Shown here: positions 8,372-17,500 of the stretch, in pieces
How the letters are laid out: each line of letters starts with the position of its first letter
How positions within the stretch are numbered: position 1 is the stretch's first letter
Assembly (NCBI GenBank): GCA_016713875.1
Contig: JADJOI010000003.1
Coordinates: 1,426,001 to 1,490,000 of the forward strand
Length of the DNA stretch: 64,000 nucleotides
Reading direction: 5' to 3'
Origin: Flavobacteriales bacterium
GTDB lineage: Bacteria; Bacteroidota; Bacteroidia; Flavobacteriales_F; PHOS-HE28
Notes under the pieces: model-generated
Told to the model about the DNA's origin: nothing
The model's database searches: none
What the model saw: only the letters and a program-made list of their open reading frames with translations
Made by a program: the position numbers and the translations under genes

Positions 8372-9585
8372 GGCCGCGCGTCGGGTGCGCTCAGCACCAG
8401 ACTGGTGTTGTTGCCGCCGAAGCCGAAGGAGCTGCTCAGCACATGGCGCACGGCCACATCGCTCCGGGTGCGGGTCACCGGCACCAGCGGCGCTTCGGCC
8501 AGCGGCGTGCGCCAGCGCAGGTTGGCGAAGTGCACCCCGTGCCGGATGGCGAGCACGGCGTACACGGCCTCCACCGCACCGGCGGCACCGAGGGTGTGGC
8601 CCGTGAACGACTTGGTGCTGCTGAAGGGGGGCACGGCGCCGTGGAAAAGCCGGTTGAGCGCGATGCCCTCGGAGGCGTCGTTGTTCGGGGTGCCGGTGCC
8701 GTGGACGTTCACGTAGCTGATGGCCTCGGGCGTGAGCTGCGCCATGGCCAGGGCCTGCCGCATGGCCTCGTAGGCGCCTGTGCCGTCCGGGGAGGAGGCC
8801 GTGGCATGGAACGCCTCATTGGTGTTGGCGTATCCGCTCACCACGGCGAGCACTTCGGCACCGCGGGCCCGTGCGCGCGATTCGGTCTCCAGCACCAGGT
8901 AGGCGGCGGCCTCGCCCAGGTTGAGCCCGGCCCGGTCGCGGTCGAAGGGGCGGCAGGGCTCGCGGTCCAGGATCAACAATGAGTTGAAGCCGTTGACGGT
9001 GAACTTGCAGAGGGCATCGGTGCCGCCCACCACGGCCACGTCCGTCAGGCCATGGCGCAGCAACCGGTCGCCCAGCATCAATGCGTTGGCGCTGCTGGAG
9101 CAGGCGGTGCTGATGGTGGTCACCAGGTCGCGGAAGCCAAGCTCGGCGGCGATGCGCTGAGCGTGATCGCCGGGGTCGTGGGTGCCCAGGTACTGCGCGG
9201 CCACATCGGGGATCTCCGGCAGGAAGTACTGATCGTAGACGGGCTCGGTCTTGTCGATGCCGCCAGCGGTGGTGGCGGAGACGAAGGCGGTGCGCTGGGC
9301 GGAGGGTTCGATGCCTGCGTGGGCCAGGGCCTCCTTCACGGCGCGCAGGCCGAGCAAGGCGGTACGGGTCCAACTGCGCACGGAGCAGGGAGCGGCCAGG
9401 GCGGCGAGGGCATCATCGTCCATGGGCACCTCGGCCACGGGGATGGTGCCGCGGTGGCGGGTGGGCAGCACGGTGATGGGGCCGATGCCGGAGCGTTCCT
9501 GGAGCAGGGCGTCGAGGTTGCCCTCCACGTTGGTGCCCAGGGCGCTGATCACGCCCAGTCCGGTGATCACCACGCGGTCGCTCAT
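8368..9585 (-). CDS. Beta-ketoacyl-ACP synthase (FabF-like, KS-alpha)
   Basis: A 405-residue ketosynthase of the FabF type. The catalytic triad is visible: Cys in STACSSSANAL, His in VNVHGTGTPNND and His in KSFTGHTLGAAGA; the Gly-rich FGFGGNNTSLV end is also present. It condenses malonyl-ACP onto an acyl chain in the cytoplasm. The next gene encodes a Cys-less partner, so the two likely form a KS/CLF heterodimer feeding DarB (inference). The start at 9585 (MSDRVVITGLGVISALG) is the standard KS start; the frame extends further upstream only into the permease gene. Confidence 0.9.
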   Translation of the reverse strand: MSDRVVITGLGVISALGTNVEGNLDALLQERSGIGPITVLPTRHRGTIPVAEVPMDDDALAALAAPCSVRSWTRTALLGLRAVKEALAHAGIEPSAQRTAFVSATTAGGIDKTEPVYDQYFLPEIPDVAAQYLGTHDPGDHAQRIAAELGFRDLVTTISTACSSSANALMLGDRLLRHGLTDVAVVGGTDALCKFTVNGFNSLLILDREPCRPFDRDRAGLNLGEAAAYLVLETESRARARGAEVLAVVSGYANTNEAFHATASSPDGTGAYEAMRQALAMAQLTPEAISYVNVHGTGTPNNDASEGIALNRLFHGAVPPFSSTKSFTGHTLGAAGAVEAVYAVLAIRHGVHFANLRWRTPLAEAPLVPVTRTRSDVAVRHVLSSSFGFGGNNTSLVLSAPDARP

Positions 9586-9587
9586 GG

Positions 9588-10874
9588 TCAACGCGAAGAA
9601 ACGACCCGTTCGGCCACGATCGACACGAGCAGGCACAGCGTGGCGAAGACCGCCAGTGGGATGAGGTACATGACGAGCTCGGCGAGGTCGCCCTGGCGCA
9701 ACATCACCACGTTGAAGGCCTCCATGCTCCAGTTGAGGGGCGAGATGCGGCCGATGACCTGCATGGGGCCGGGCATGATGTAGAGCGGCACCCAGATGCC
9801 GCCGATGGCGCTCATGATCACCACGGCGGTGCTGCCGAGAATGGCCGACTGCTGCTGGGTGCGCGAGAAGGAACCCACCAGCACCCCGAAGGAGGTGGCC
9901 GCCAGCCCGATGAAGAGGGCCGCCAGCACGAGCAGGAGCAGGTCCTCGGGGGGGCCGAAGCGCAGGGGCGGCAGGCCGAAGAGCGGCAGCACCCAATGGC
10001 CCACGCTGAGCAGCAGGGCCAGCTGGGTGAGGCAGACCATCAGGTAGGCGGCGATGCGGCCGACCAGGCGCTCGGCCACCGTGCCCGGCATGGTGAGCAG
10101 GCGCACCATGCAGCCCGCGGTACGCTCCTTCACCATGTTGCCGGCCAGCAGCACCACGGTGAAGAACATGGCGAAGATGGTCCAGGCCGGCACGTTGTGG
10201 GCGGTGGTGTCACTGGCCACCTTGTTGCCGGTGAGCTCGCGGGCGGCCAGTTGCTGGTCGATGCCCACGAAGGGACCGCCCAGGGCGATCGGCGGCAGGG
10301 TGTCGCCGTTGATCGCCTCCAACCGGACACGCATGTCGGCCAGCAGCCGTTCGGAGCTGATGCCGGCCAGCACGCGCACCAGGCTGCTTCGCACGAGCTC
10401 GCGAAAGACGTGCTTCACGGCGGGGTCCACCACCATCAGCACGGAGGAGCTGTCGGCCGCCGGGGCGTCCCTGCTGTCGCCGGTGAGCGGATCGAAGAGC
10501 AGGGCCATGGTGCCTTCCGAGCGGGCGGCGACGGCCTCCGCGGCGTTCGCGGGCACCACCCCTCCGATCTGGTGCTCGCCGCGGCGCACACGCTCGCGGA
10601 ACTCGACCTCGTCCAGCTCCTGGCCGTCGGTGATCGTGAAACTACCGGTGGCCTCCAGCCCGCGCAACACGGCCTCCCCCACTGGACCGCCGTCCAGGTC
10701 CTTGAACAGCACGCGCACCTGCTTGTCGCTGAAGTCGCGGAAGGGGGCATCCTGCACCACGGCCATCACGCTCACCAGGAAGATGGGCATCACATACACC
10801 AGCAGCAGGCCTGTGCGATCGCGCAGCAGCAGCAGCAGTTCCTTGTGCAGGTGGGCGAGGATGCGGGTGAACAT
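9588..10874 (-). CDS. ABC-2 type transporter permease
   Basis: A 428-residue membrane protein with one N-terminal membrane helix (about residues 20-42), a large extracytoplasmic domain and five to six clustered helices in the last 200 residues, the plan of the YhgE/ABC-2 (YbhR-like) permeases. The helix-loop MVKERTAGCMVRLL is the typical coupling segment. It pairs with the ATPase encoded three bases upstream. In this setting it is a candidate exporter of the dialkylresorcinol product or its conjugate (inference). Confidence 0.85.
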   Translation of the reverse strand: MFTRILAHLHKELLLLLRDRTGLLLVYVMPIFLVSVMAVVQDAPFRDFSDKQVRVLFKDLDGGPVGEAVLRGLEATGSFTITDGQELDEVEFRERVRRGEHQIGGVVPANAAEAVAARSEGTMALLFDPLTGDSRDAPAADSSSVLMVVDPAVKHVFRELVRSSLVRVLAGISSERLLADMRVRLEAINGDTLPPIALGGPFVGIDQQLAARELTGNKVASDTTAHNVPAWTIFAMFFTVVLLAGNMVKERTAGCMVRLLTMPGTVAERLVGRIAAYLMVCLTQLALLLSVGHWVLPLFGLPPLRFGPPEDLLLLVLAALFIGLAATSFGVLVGSFSRTQQQSAILGSTAVVIMSAIGGIWVPLYIMPGPMQVIGRISPLNWSMEAFNVVMLRQGDLAELVMYLIPLAVFATLCLLVSIVAERVVSSR

Positions 10875-10877
10875 GGA

Positions 10878-11615
10878 TCAATCGCGCAGTTCGCGTCCGG
10901 TGAGGCGGAGGAAGGCGTCCTCCAAACGCTCGCCTCCCCCGCCTCGTGCGGTGGACAGCTCACCCACGCTGCGGCCGTCGTCCATCACCACCACGCGGGT
11001 GCACAGGCGCTCGGCCTCGTCCAAGTGGTGGCTGGTGTACAGCACGGTGGTACCGCCGGCGTTCACCTGCAACAGCAGGTCCCAGATGGCGGCGCGGCTC
11101 TGGATATCGATGCCCACGGTGGGTTCGTCCAGGAAAAGGATGGGGGGTTCGTGCAGCAGGGCCGCCACGATGTTGAGGCGCCGGCGCATGCCGCCGCTCC
11201 AGTGCCGCACCTGCTCGTCGGCGCGGTCCTGCAGCCCGGTGCGCAGCAGCAGCGCCTCGGTGCGTTCGCCGAGCACCGCGGTGGACAGACCGTGCAGTCG
11301 GCCGAAGTAGCGCAGGTTCTCGCGGGCGGTGAGGGTGTCGTAGAGGGCGATCTCCTGCGGCACGAAGCCGATGAGGCGGTGCACGCGGCCGGGCTCCTTC
11401 ACCACGTCGAGGCCGCGCACCAGCACCCGGCCCTCGCTGGGCGCCAGCACCCCGGTGAGGATGCTGATCATGGTGGTCTTTCCGGCGCCGTTGGGGCCGA
11501 GCAGGCCGAAGAACTCGCCGGGCATCACCTGCAGGTCCATGCCGTTCACAGCGGGTCGTCCGCCGCTGCGATAGCGCTTCACCAGGCCCTCCACCCGGAT
11601 GTCCGGGGCGGTCAT
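10878..11615 (-). CDS. ABC transporter ATP-binding protein
   Basis: A 245-residue ATPase with Walker A GPNGAGKTT (about residue 40), signature WSGGMRRR (LSGGQ equivalent), Walker B ILFLDEP and H-loop TSHHLDE. The order and spacing fit ABC-2 exporters. The start at 11615 overlaps the stop of the BtrH-type gene by four bases. The next gene is the cognate permease. Confidence 0.92.
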   Translation of the reverse strand: MTAPDIRVEGLVKRYRSGGRPAVNGMDLQVMPGEFFGLLGPNGAGKTTMISILTGVLAPSEGRVLVRGLDVVKEPGRVHRLIGFVPQEIALYDTLTARENLRYFGRLHGLSTAVLGERTEALLLRTGLQDRADEQVRHWSGGMRRRLNIVAALLHEPPILFLDEPTVGIDIQSRAAIWDLLLQVNAGGTTVLYTSHHLDEAERLCTRVVVMDDGRSVGELSTARGGGGERLEDAFLRLTGRELRD

Positions 11616-12634
11616 AGCTGCTTGGCGAACTGGTGGAGCTGCTTGAAGAAGGCGGTCTCCTGGCGCCCGATGTCGGCCAGCTTGTCGGCCAGGTGGTCGA
11701 AGGTGATGTGGGCCTCGGCGCGGCCCTTGCACAGGCGACCGGCCTCATAGGCGAGATCACGCCATTGGTCGCCGATGCGGGTCATCTCCAGGGCCTTTTC
11801 CCGCAGGGCAGGCGCGTTCAACAGCTTGGACGACTCCATCAGGAATGCGGCGAAGATGAAGCGAAAGCCTGCGCCGCCCGTACCGATCTCCTCCTGCATG
11901 CGGATGAGGTTTCCCAGCGCGAGCCGGGCGTCCTTCTCGCCCAGGCGGCGCTCGTAATGGCGCAGCTTGCCGGCGAGGTAGCCGATGCCCTTGCTGCCGA
12001 ACATAGGCAGCGGCGTGGTGCTCATGTCGCGGGCGGTGCGCCGCAGGCCCTTGAGGGCGGCCGTGCGCAGGTCGGCATCGGTGGGCACCTTCGTGGGGTA
12101 GTACATCCGGCCCTTGATGTTGGGCATGCCTTTGGCGAACCGGGCCCGGATCAATGCCGAGCGATGGATGCGCGTCGGCCCGTCCATCACCGGGTCGCTC
12201 ACCAGGTACTCATCCCCCTCCTTCCCGAACACCACGATGTTGTGGCCATTGAAATGGAAGCGGAACGCCTTGGGCAGGTAAGGAAGGTAGAACACACTGG
12301 TGAGCATGCCCACGGGCAGGCTTTGGGCCAGCACCCGGTCCAGTTCATCCATCGCTTCGCGCGGATCGCGGAAGGTGACCCGCCGGATGCTGATCCCGAG
12401 CCTTTTGGTGAACCGGCTGAAGATCCAGCCCGGCAGGATCCGGTAGCTGGTCACCGGGATGCCGTTCATCTTCAGGAAGGGCATGTGGCTGAAGAACAGG
12501 CCGGAGCCGATGCCGAAGGCCATCGGCTCGCTCACGGGCAGGCCGTGGAAGCGCATCAGGTTGCTGATGACGCCCGTCTCGCAATGGGCGCTCTGCTGGT
12601 GGTCGAAGGGGATCACCCGGGCAGGCTGGCTCAT
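11612..12634 (-). CDS. BtrH-type acyltransferase (BtrH_N domain)
   Basis: A 340-residue protein. The first half resembles the BtrH N-terminal domain, a papain-like fold: a candidate nucleophile Cys in SAHCETGVISNLMRFHG and a candidate His in FNGHNIVVFGKEGDEYLVSDP. The second half is helical, like the DUF4872-type region that follows BtrH_N. BtrH in butirosin synthesis transfers an acyl group from an acyl carrier protein, and such proteins recur in Bacteroidota resorcinol/flexirubin clusters. An acyltransferase role here is inference. Four-base overlaps join it to both neighbours. Confidence 0.8.
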   Translation of the reverse strand: MSQPARVIPFDHQQSAHCETGVISNLMRFHGLPVSEPMAFGIGSGLFFSHMPFLKMNGIPVTSYRILPGWIFSRFTKRLGISIRRVTFRDPREAMDELDRVLAQSLPVGMLTSVFYLPYLPKAFRFHFNGHNIVVFGKEGDEYLVSDPVMDGPTRIHRSALIRARFAKGMPNIKGRMYYPTKVPTDADLRTAALKGLRRTARDMSTTPLPMFGSKGIGYLAGKLRHYERRLGEKDARLALGNLIRMQEEIGTGGAGFRFIFAAFLMESSKLLNAPALREKALEMTRIGDQWRDLAYEAGRLCKGRAEAHITFDHLADKLADIGRQETAFFKQLHQFAKQL

Positions 12635-13032
12635 CGGGGCACCTGCTTCAGCTCGTCCACCGGCACCATCAACACCTCCGCATATCGGTCCAGCAGGGCC
12701 TGGTCGAGCTCCGCGAAACCGGCGGGCTCCAGATGGCGCTTCACCTTGCGGGCCGGCAGGTCCATGTGCTGCGCCAGAAGGGCGGCGTCCATCATGTTCT
12801 TCTCCATGTGATAGGCCAGCGGGCTCAGGTCACCCTTCAACACCTGCTGCCGTGCGGCCTCCACCCGTTCGTGGATGACGTCCCAGGCCTGGCTCAGGGC
12901 CACGTTCTCCGGCTCCCAGCCCACACTGGGCACCTTTTCGAACTCACCGTTCTCGTTCAGGGCGTACTTCACCACCTTGAACTTGCCTTCCAGCATGTTG
13001 GCGTCGTCCTGGGGAACTTCGTCCTTCTTCAT
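12631..13032 (-). CDS. Small conserved dar-cluster protein with HTH-like C-terminus
   Basis: A 133-residue soluble protein, start MKKDEVPQDDANMLEGKFKV. The first half has no recognisable motif. The second half reads like an XRE-type helix-turn-helix region: AALLAQHMDLPARKVKRHL, then LLDRYAEVLMVPVDELKQV, the latter recalling the end of many HTH_3 domains. It sits between darB and the BtrH-type gene with a four-base overlap to the latter, so it belongs to the operon. Whether it binds DNA is unknown. No enzyme motif is seen. Confidence 0.7.
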   Translation of the reverse strand: MKKDEVPQDDANMLEGKFKVVKYALNENGEFEKVPSVGWEPENVALSQAWDVIHERVEAARQQVLKGDLSPLAYHMEKNMMDAALLAQHMDLPARKVKRHLEPAGFAELDQALLDRYAEVLMVPVDELKQVPR

Positions 13033-13121
13033 GACCGTGGGTCCTCCGGAAGGGCGATGGAACCACCGACCGGGGAAAGGGACCGCGAAGATAGCCAGCC
13101 GGGCAGGAAGGTCGCGGAGGC

Positions 13122-14252
13122 CTATACGGCGGTGAGCAGGGCGAAGGCGTAACTGAAGCGGGCGCTCTCGGGCACCATCAACAGTACCTTCTGACCCTTC
13201 TTCACGTGGCCCTCGGCGATGAGGTCGCGCAGCTGGAGGAAGATGGAGGCCGAACCCACGTTGCCCACCCGGGGCAGGTTGATGAACCACTTGTCCATGG
13301 GCACGCCGATGCCCTGGGCCACCATCTCATCGTGCACCTTGTCGCGGAAGAACATGCTGCTGAGGTGCACCAGCATGTGGTCGATGGAGGCGGGATCGAG
13401 CCCGTGGTGCTCGAAGGTCTCGCGCAGGAAACGCACGCCCACCGGCACGATGTTGCGGCCCAGGAGCTTCACGTCCTGCTTCATGGTGAAGATGGAGCGT
13501 CCGGCGAGGTCCTGCGGCAGGAAGTTCTTCCAGCCGAGGTATCGGCCGTCCTCATCCTTGTCGCCACCGCTGTACATGCACACGTCGAGCTCGTTGGCGA
13601 AGGAGCGGCTCACCACCCACTCCATGCGCAGGCTCAGCGGACCACGTGGCGCGGGTTCCATCAGCACGGCGGCGGCGCCGTCGCTCAGCATCCAGCGCAG
13701 GAACTCCTTCTCGAAACCGATGATGGGGTCCTGCTCCAACTGGCGGTAGCGCTCGGTCTCGCGTTCGAAGTTGCGGGCCAGCATCATCGGGCTCACGAGC
13801 TCGCTGCCGGCGGCCACGGCGTTGCGGGAAAGGCCCGCGCCCACGCTCATGTAGCCGTACTTCAGGGCGTGCATGCCGGTGCAGCAGGCGCCGGCCGTGC
13901 TCACGATCTCCAGGGGATGGTCCAGTTCGCCATGCACCTGCGAGGCGTGCGAGGGCAGGAACTGATCGGGGCTGCTCGTCCCACAGGCCAGCACCTCCAG
14001 GTCGCGCACGGCCAGCCCGTCACCGGCAAGCCCTTTCACCGCCTCGGCCACGAGCTGGGCGTTGCTGTGCGTGATGCGCCCCTGGCGGTCCAGGGCGTAG
14101 TGGCGCTGCAGGATGCCGTTGTTGCGCAGCACGATGTACTGGGCACGCGACGGTCTCCCGTCGATCATGCCCAGGAAGTCCGTCATCTCCGCGTTGGAGA
14201 CCGGTGCGTTCGGCAGGAACCCGGAGACCCGGGTGATGTAGACGTCGTGCAA
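13122..14252 (-). CDS. darB: DarB-like ketosynthase (KAS III type), dialkylresorcinol synthesis
   Basis: About 376 residues. DarB enzymes condense a beta-ketoacyl thioester with a second acyl unit and cyclise it to the dione that DarA aromatises. The KAS III triad is visible: Cys in STAGACCTGMHAL (about residue 123), His in DHMLVHLSSMFF and Asn in RVGNVGSASI. The TTG at 14252 is chosen as start because homologous N-termini begin near HDVYITRVSGFLP and because a promoter with both -33 and -7 elements lies at 14289-14318, making the upstream ATG (14324) unlikely. It heads the operon running down to 7307. Confidence 0.82.
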   Translation of the reverse strand: MHDVYITRVSGFLPNAPVSNAEMTDFLGMIDGRPSRAQYIVLRNNGILQRHYALDRQGRITHSNAQLVAEAVKGLAGDGLAVRDLEVLACGTSSPDQFLPSHASQVHGELDHPLEIVSTAGACCTGMHALKYGYMSVGAGLSRNAVAAGSELVSPMMLARNFERETERYRQLEQDPIIGFEKEFLRWMLSDGAAAVLMEPAPRGPLSLRMEWVVSRSFANELDVCMYSGGDKDEDGRYLGWKNFLPQDLAGRSIFTMKQDVKLLGRNIVPVGVRFLRETFEHHGLDPASIDHMLVHLSSMFFRDKVHDEMVAQGIGVPMDKWFINLPRVGNVGSASIFLQLRDLIAEGHVKKGQKVLLMVPESARFSYAFALLTAV

Positions 14253-14288
14253 GGCCTTGGCGTTCTTCCCCCCCTTCGTGCGGACCGG

Positions 14289-14318
14289 CAAAAGTAACCG
14301 CTGGCCGGGCCGGCCCAA
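14289..14318 (-). promoter_or_regulatory. Predicted darB promoter (TTG - 19 bp - TACTTTTG)
   Basis: On the minus strand a TTG within a T-run is followed after 19 bases by TACTTTTG, matching the Bacteroidota -33/-7 consensus. Transcription would begin near 14283, which leaves about 30 bases of leader before the TTG start of darB. This site overlaps the longest open frame of darB and is the main argument for the shorter start. Confidence 0.55.
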
Positions 14319-14428
14319 AAACAAGCGACAAGGGCCTGTTGTTCAGGGGGCTGGCTAACAACTTAACTGGCCCTCAGAATGTCACCGTCATTTCATGAAG
14401 GGCCACCGGTTAAGAGCACGGGCCTGGG

Positions 14429-14446
14429 AAGAGCGGAACGGTCGAC
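14429..14446. repeat. Left copy of 18-bp direct repeat flanking the big secreted-protein gene
   Basis: AAGAGCGGAACGGTCGAC; the right copy at 19175-19192 differs at one base. GGTCTCCC follows both copies (14468-14475 and 19195-19202) at different spacings. Confidence 0.7.
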
Positions 14447-14502
14447 GCATCGGACGAGGACCGGAACGGTCTCCCGAACCAAGAGGGACCCACTGTTCGC
14501 GC

Positions 14503-17500
14503 TCAATCTTTGACGAACCGAATGTTGAACCTCTGGCCACCCTCCAACCGGGTGCGCAGGAGGTACACCCCGGAGGCGAACCCCTCAAGATCCACGGAGC
14601 ACGATTGTGGGAACACCCACCTGACCAGAGAGTCCGTCCCCCAGCGTCGAGGATCTCGAGCTCCGCCGCGTGCTGGAGTGCCATGACATTCAACACGGAC
14701 CCCGCAGGATTCGGGTAGACCACGAGGCCAGATCCAGCGACCTCAGCGATCCCGACGCAGTTGGTGATCTGGATCCAGAGCGACTGCTGATCCCAGCATC
14801 CGTGAATATCCTCCGCACTGATCGAGATGAACGCGCTTGCCAAGCCGCCGGGGATGACCCAGTAGGGCAGCGTATCCCCCATGCCTACCCAAGAGACGGG
14901 GATGTAATGATCCACCGCGAAATGCACAGTATCCCCTGGACAGTAGATGAGCGCTTCGATGATCTCGACCTCCGGCGATGGAGCAATGGACACAATGATG
15001 CTGTCCCGCCAGCCGACCGCGGGATCCACCAAGGTCAGCTGCAATTCGTGCAGTATGGCGGATGTGTCAGGAATGCTCCAGGAGAACTGCTGTTGACCCG
15101 AGGACAGACCCGAGGCAAGCAATTGATACCAGCCACCACCCACCCCTCCGACGAACAGATCCAGGGAATCAACAACGCCGGTGGCCGCGAAGGCCACATC
15201 AAGAACGGACGGAGTGCAGATGGGCATGCTCGTTGTGGCCTCAACGAGATCCAGACTGCTGCAACTCCACCAAGGCGTAATGTGCACCAGGAGGCTGTCG
15301 CCCCCCCCCCCTCCTGAGGCGGCGATCCAGACGATGACATCGGTATCCACGCTGATCGTGTCCGGAGCCGTCCAGATCACAGAGGTCGCAGTCGTCCCGG
15401 CCACCAGCGCACGCCAGGTCGTATCGTTCACGAACCGCCACCGCACATCCGCGCTGTCGACCAGGGTCAAGTCCCAGTAAAGGCCCAGCTCCGATCCTGC
15501 GCAAATGGTCGCGCCGCTGTCACAGTTCGCGAACTGGACCCCCGCACTAGCCTGGAAAGCGCAATCACCGTCCAATGCCAGTTCCACCAGGTAGAACTCC
15601 TCAATACCGGGCAACACCTGTCCTTCCAACAGAAGCGTATCCAACGGATTGACGAGGAACGTGTGCTTCCCGGACGACTCCCTTGTCATGCCGCCCAGCA
15701 CAGAGCCCTCCCCATAACCCTTGGACATGCTAGGATAGGCTTCCAAGCCGGTCAGGCTACCATCCAAGGAAAGCGTGCCGACCACTAACGCACGCTCATT
15801 CACTCCCAGCGCTGAACCCTGAGGCAATGTGCCGGGTCCGGCCGCCGCCGCACCACCGCTATTGCTGCATCCGACGAACACATAGCCCCCAGCCGAACGC
15901 TCAAGGGATGCCTCAACCGCTGATAGGCCAGGCACATGGGTCATCCAGGTCACAGAATCAAGCTCGACATCCCACTCAAAGATCACACAGTCGTCCCTCT
16001 CCCACGCATGGTACCCCTGTAGTTGCCCTCCAACGGCAGGCTCGATCCCTGAGCCACCGACCAGCGCGACCAACCGACCGGGGATATGTGACGGGCAAAA
16101 GTCGCCTGCAAAATCGCGATATTGTTGGTCGTAACTACGCCATGGCATGTCTGCGTTTCCCCATGAAGTTAAATTTTCATCGACATCCGCGATCACCAAG
16201 CACTGGTTGATCTGACTTAATGGAGACGGATCGACCAGCAACGTATCCGTTCCGAACCAATACTGCCATCCAAGGTTGCCTTGCATCAAAGTCGAAACGA
16301 TAATACGACCATCACAATTCTGCATCAATTCGGGCGTCGATGGCACCCAAAACGAAGGCATTGGATAAGATGGATCATCAAAATAATGATAGCTTCGCGC
16401 TTCAAATCCATTAGTATTTGAAGGGCCATTATACGAAATAAAATTACCATCAGGATCAGCTTTTACAACAAAGAATTTTGGCCCGAAAATCTGGGTTTGC
16501 ACAGTAGCTCCATTCGGAAAAAAGATTTGACAATTTTCCATCGCTAAAGCAAAATAAATAGACCCATCACGACCGACCAACAGATCTGAAAGGCCCGTTG
16601 GATTGTTGGAGTTATCAGCCACGGCACGGATATGCCATTGATATAGGCCTGTAGAATCAAGCTTCACCACAACACCAGCGCGCCGATCGTTGCTTACCCC
16701 TAGAGAGATGGATTCACCACCGATCTGCACAGTGACATCGGCACCCGTCAGACCGAGATAAACACTACCATCCTCGCCGACCGCGAGGGACGTACCTGTG
16801 ACACACCGGGAATTGGTTTGCTGAGGCGTTCTGATCTCCCAGAGAACGTCACCGCTCGCGTTGTACTTGATCAAGAACAATCCATGTCCTCTATAATTCT
16901 GACTGACAGGATAGACATCCCGATGCGCACCGGTCACATACCGATTCCCCCAGCGGTCAACCACCATGTCCAAGGGGTAGACCCGCATGGTGCTGTGCGC
17001 ACCGGACACCGTATCCGAGGAACAGATCGATGCCAATAGACTGTCCGCCGGATCGGCGACCGTGATGAACGAACTGATGGTGTCCGCACACCCCGTGGTG
17101 TTCCGAACAGCATGGTCGATCGGTGTGTACCAATCAGGAACTGTATACACCACGGCAGGGTTCTCTTGGACCGAAGCAGGAGGCACCGCTGTGGAACCAA
17201 AATCCCATGTCCACTCGGAGTCATGAATTGAATTATCCAACATGCTTACCGGCTGGCCGACAACCGCGACATCTGGATGGACCGATCTCGCCACGACCTG
17301 GTGCAGATCGGTGTGCGCTTCGATATCGACCGGCCATCCATAGCTTCGCCGACAAAGTCCATGGGTCCCTCGCACAAGCTCAACAGAACTGTAGCTAGTT
17401 TGTATCGCATGGAAATAGAGCGTATCGTCGGTTGCTTGTATGACCGTATCGATACTGCCCTGAAAGGAATAGAGCACACCGGGTTGGGTGCCCGCCAGGT

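Noticed and set aside
6818..8716. A 632-codon plus-strand open frame
   Set aside because: It is antisense to the ketosynthase genes and rich in Gln, His and Gly, as shadow frames of GC-rich coding DNA are.
14253..14324. ATG at 14324 as darB start
   Set aside because: A promoter with -33 and -7 elements lies downstream of it (14289-14318) and the added residues (RPGQRLLLPV) do not fit DarB N-termini; the TTG at 14252 fits both.
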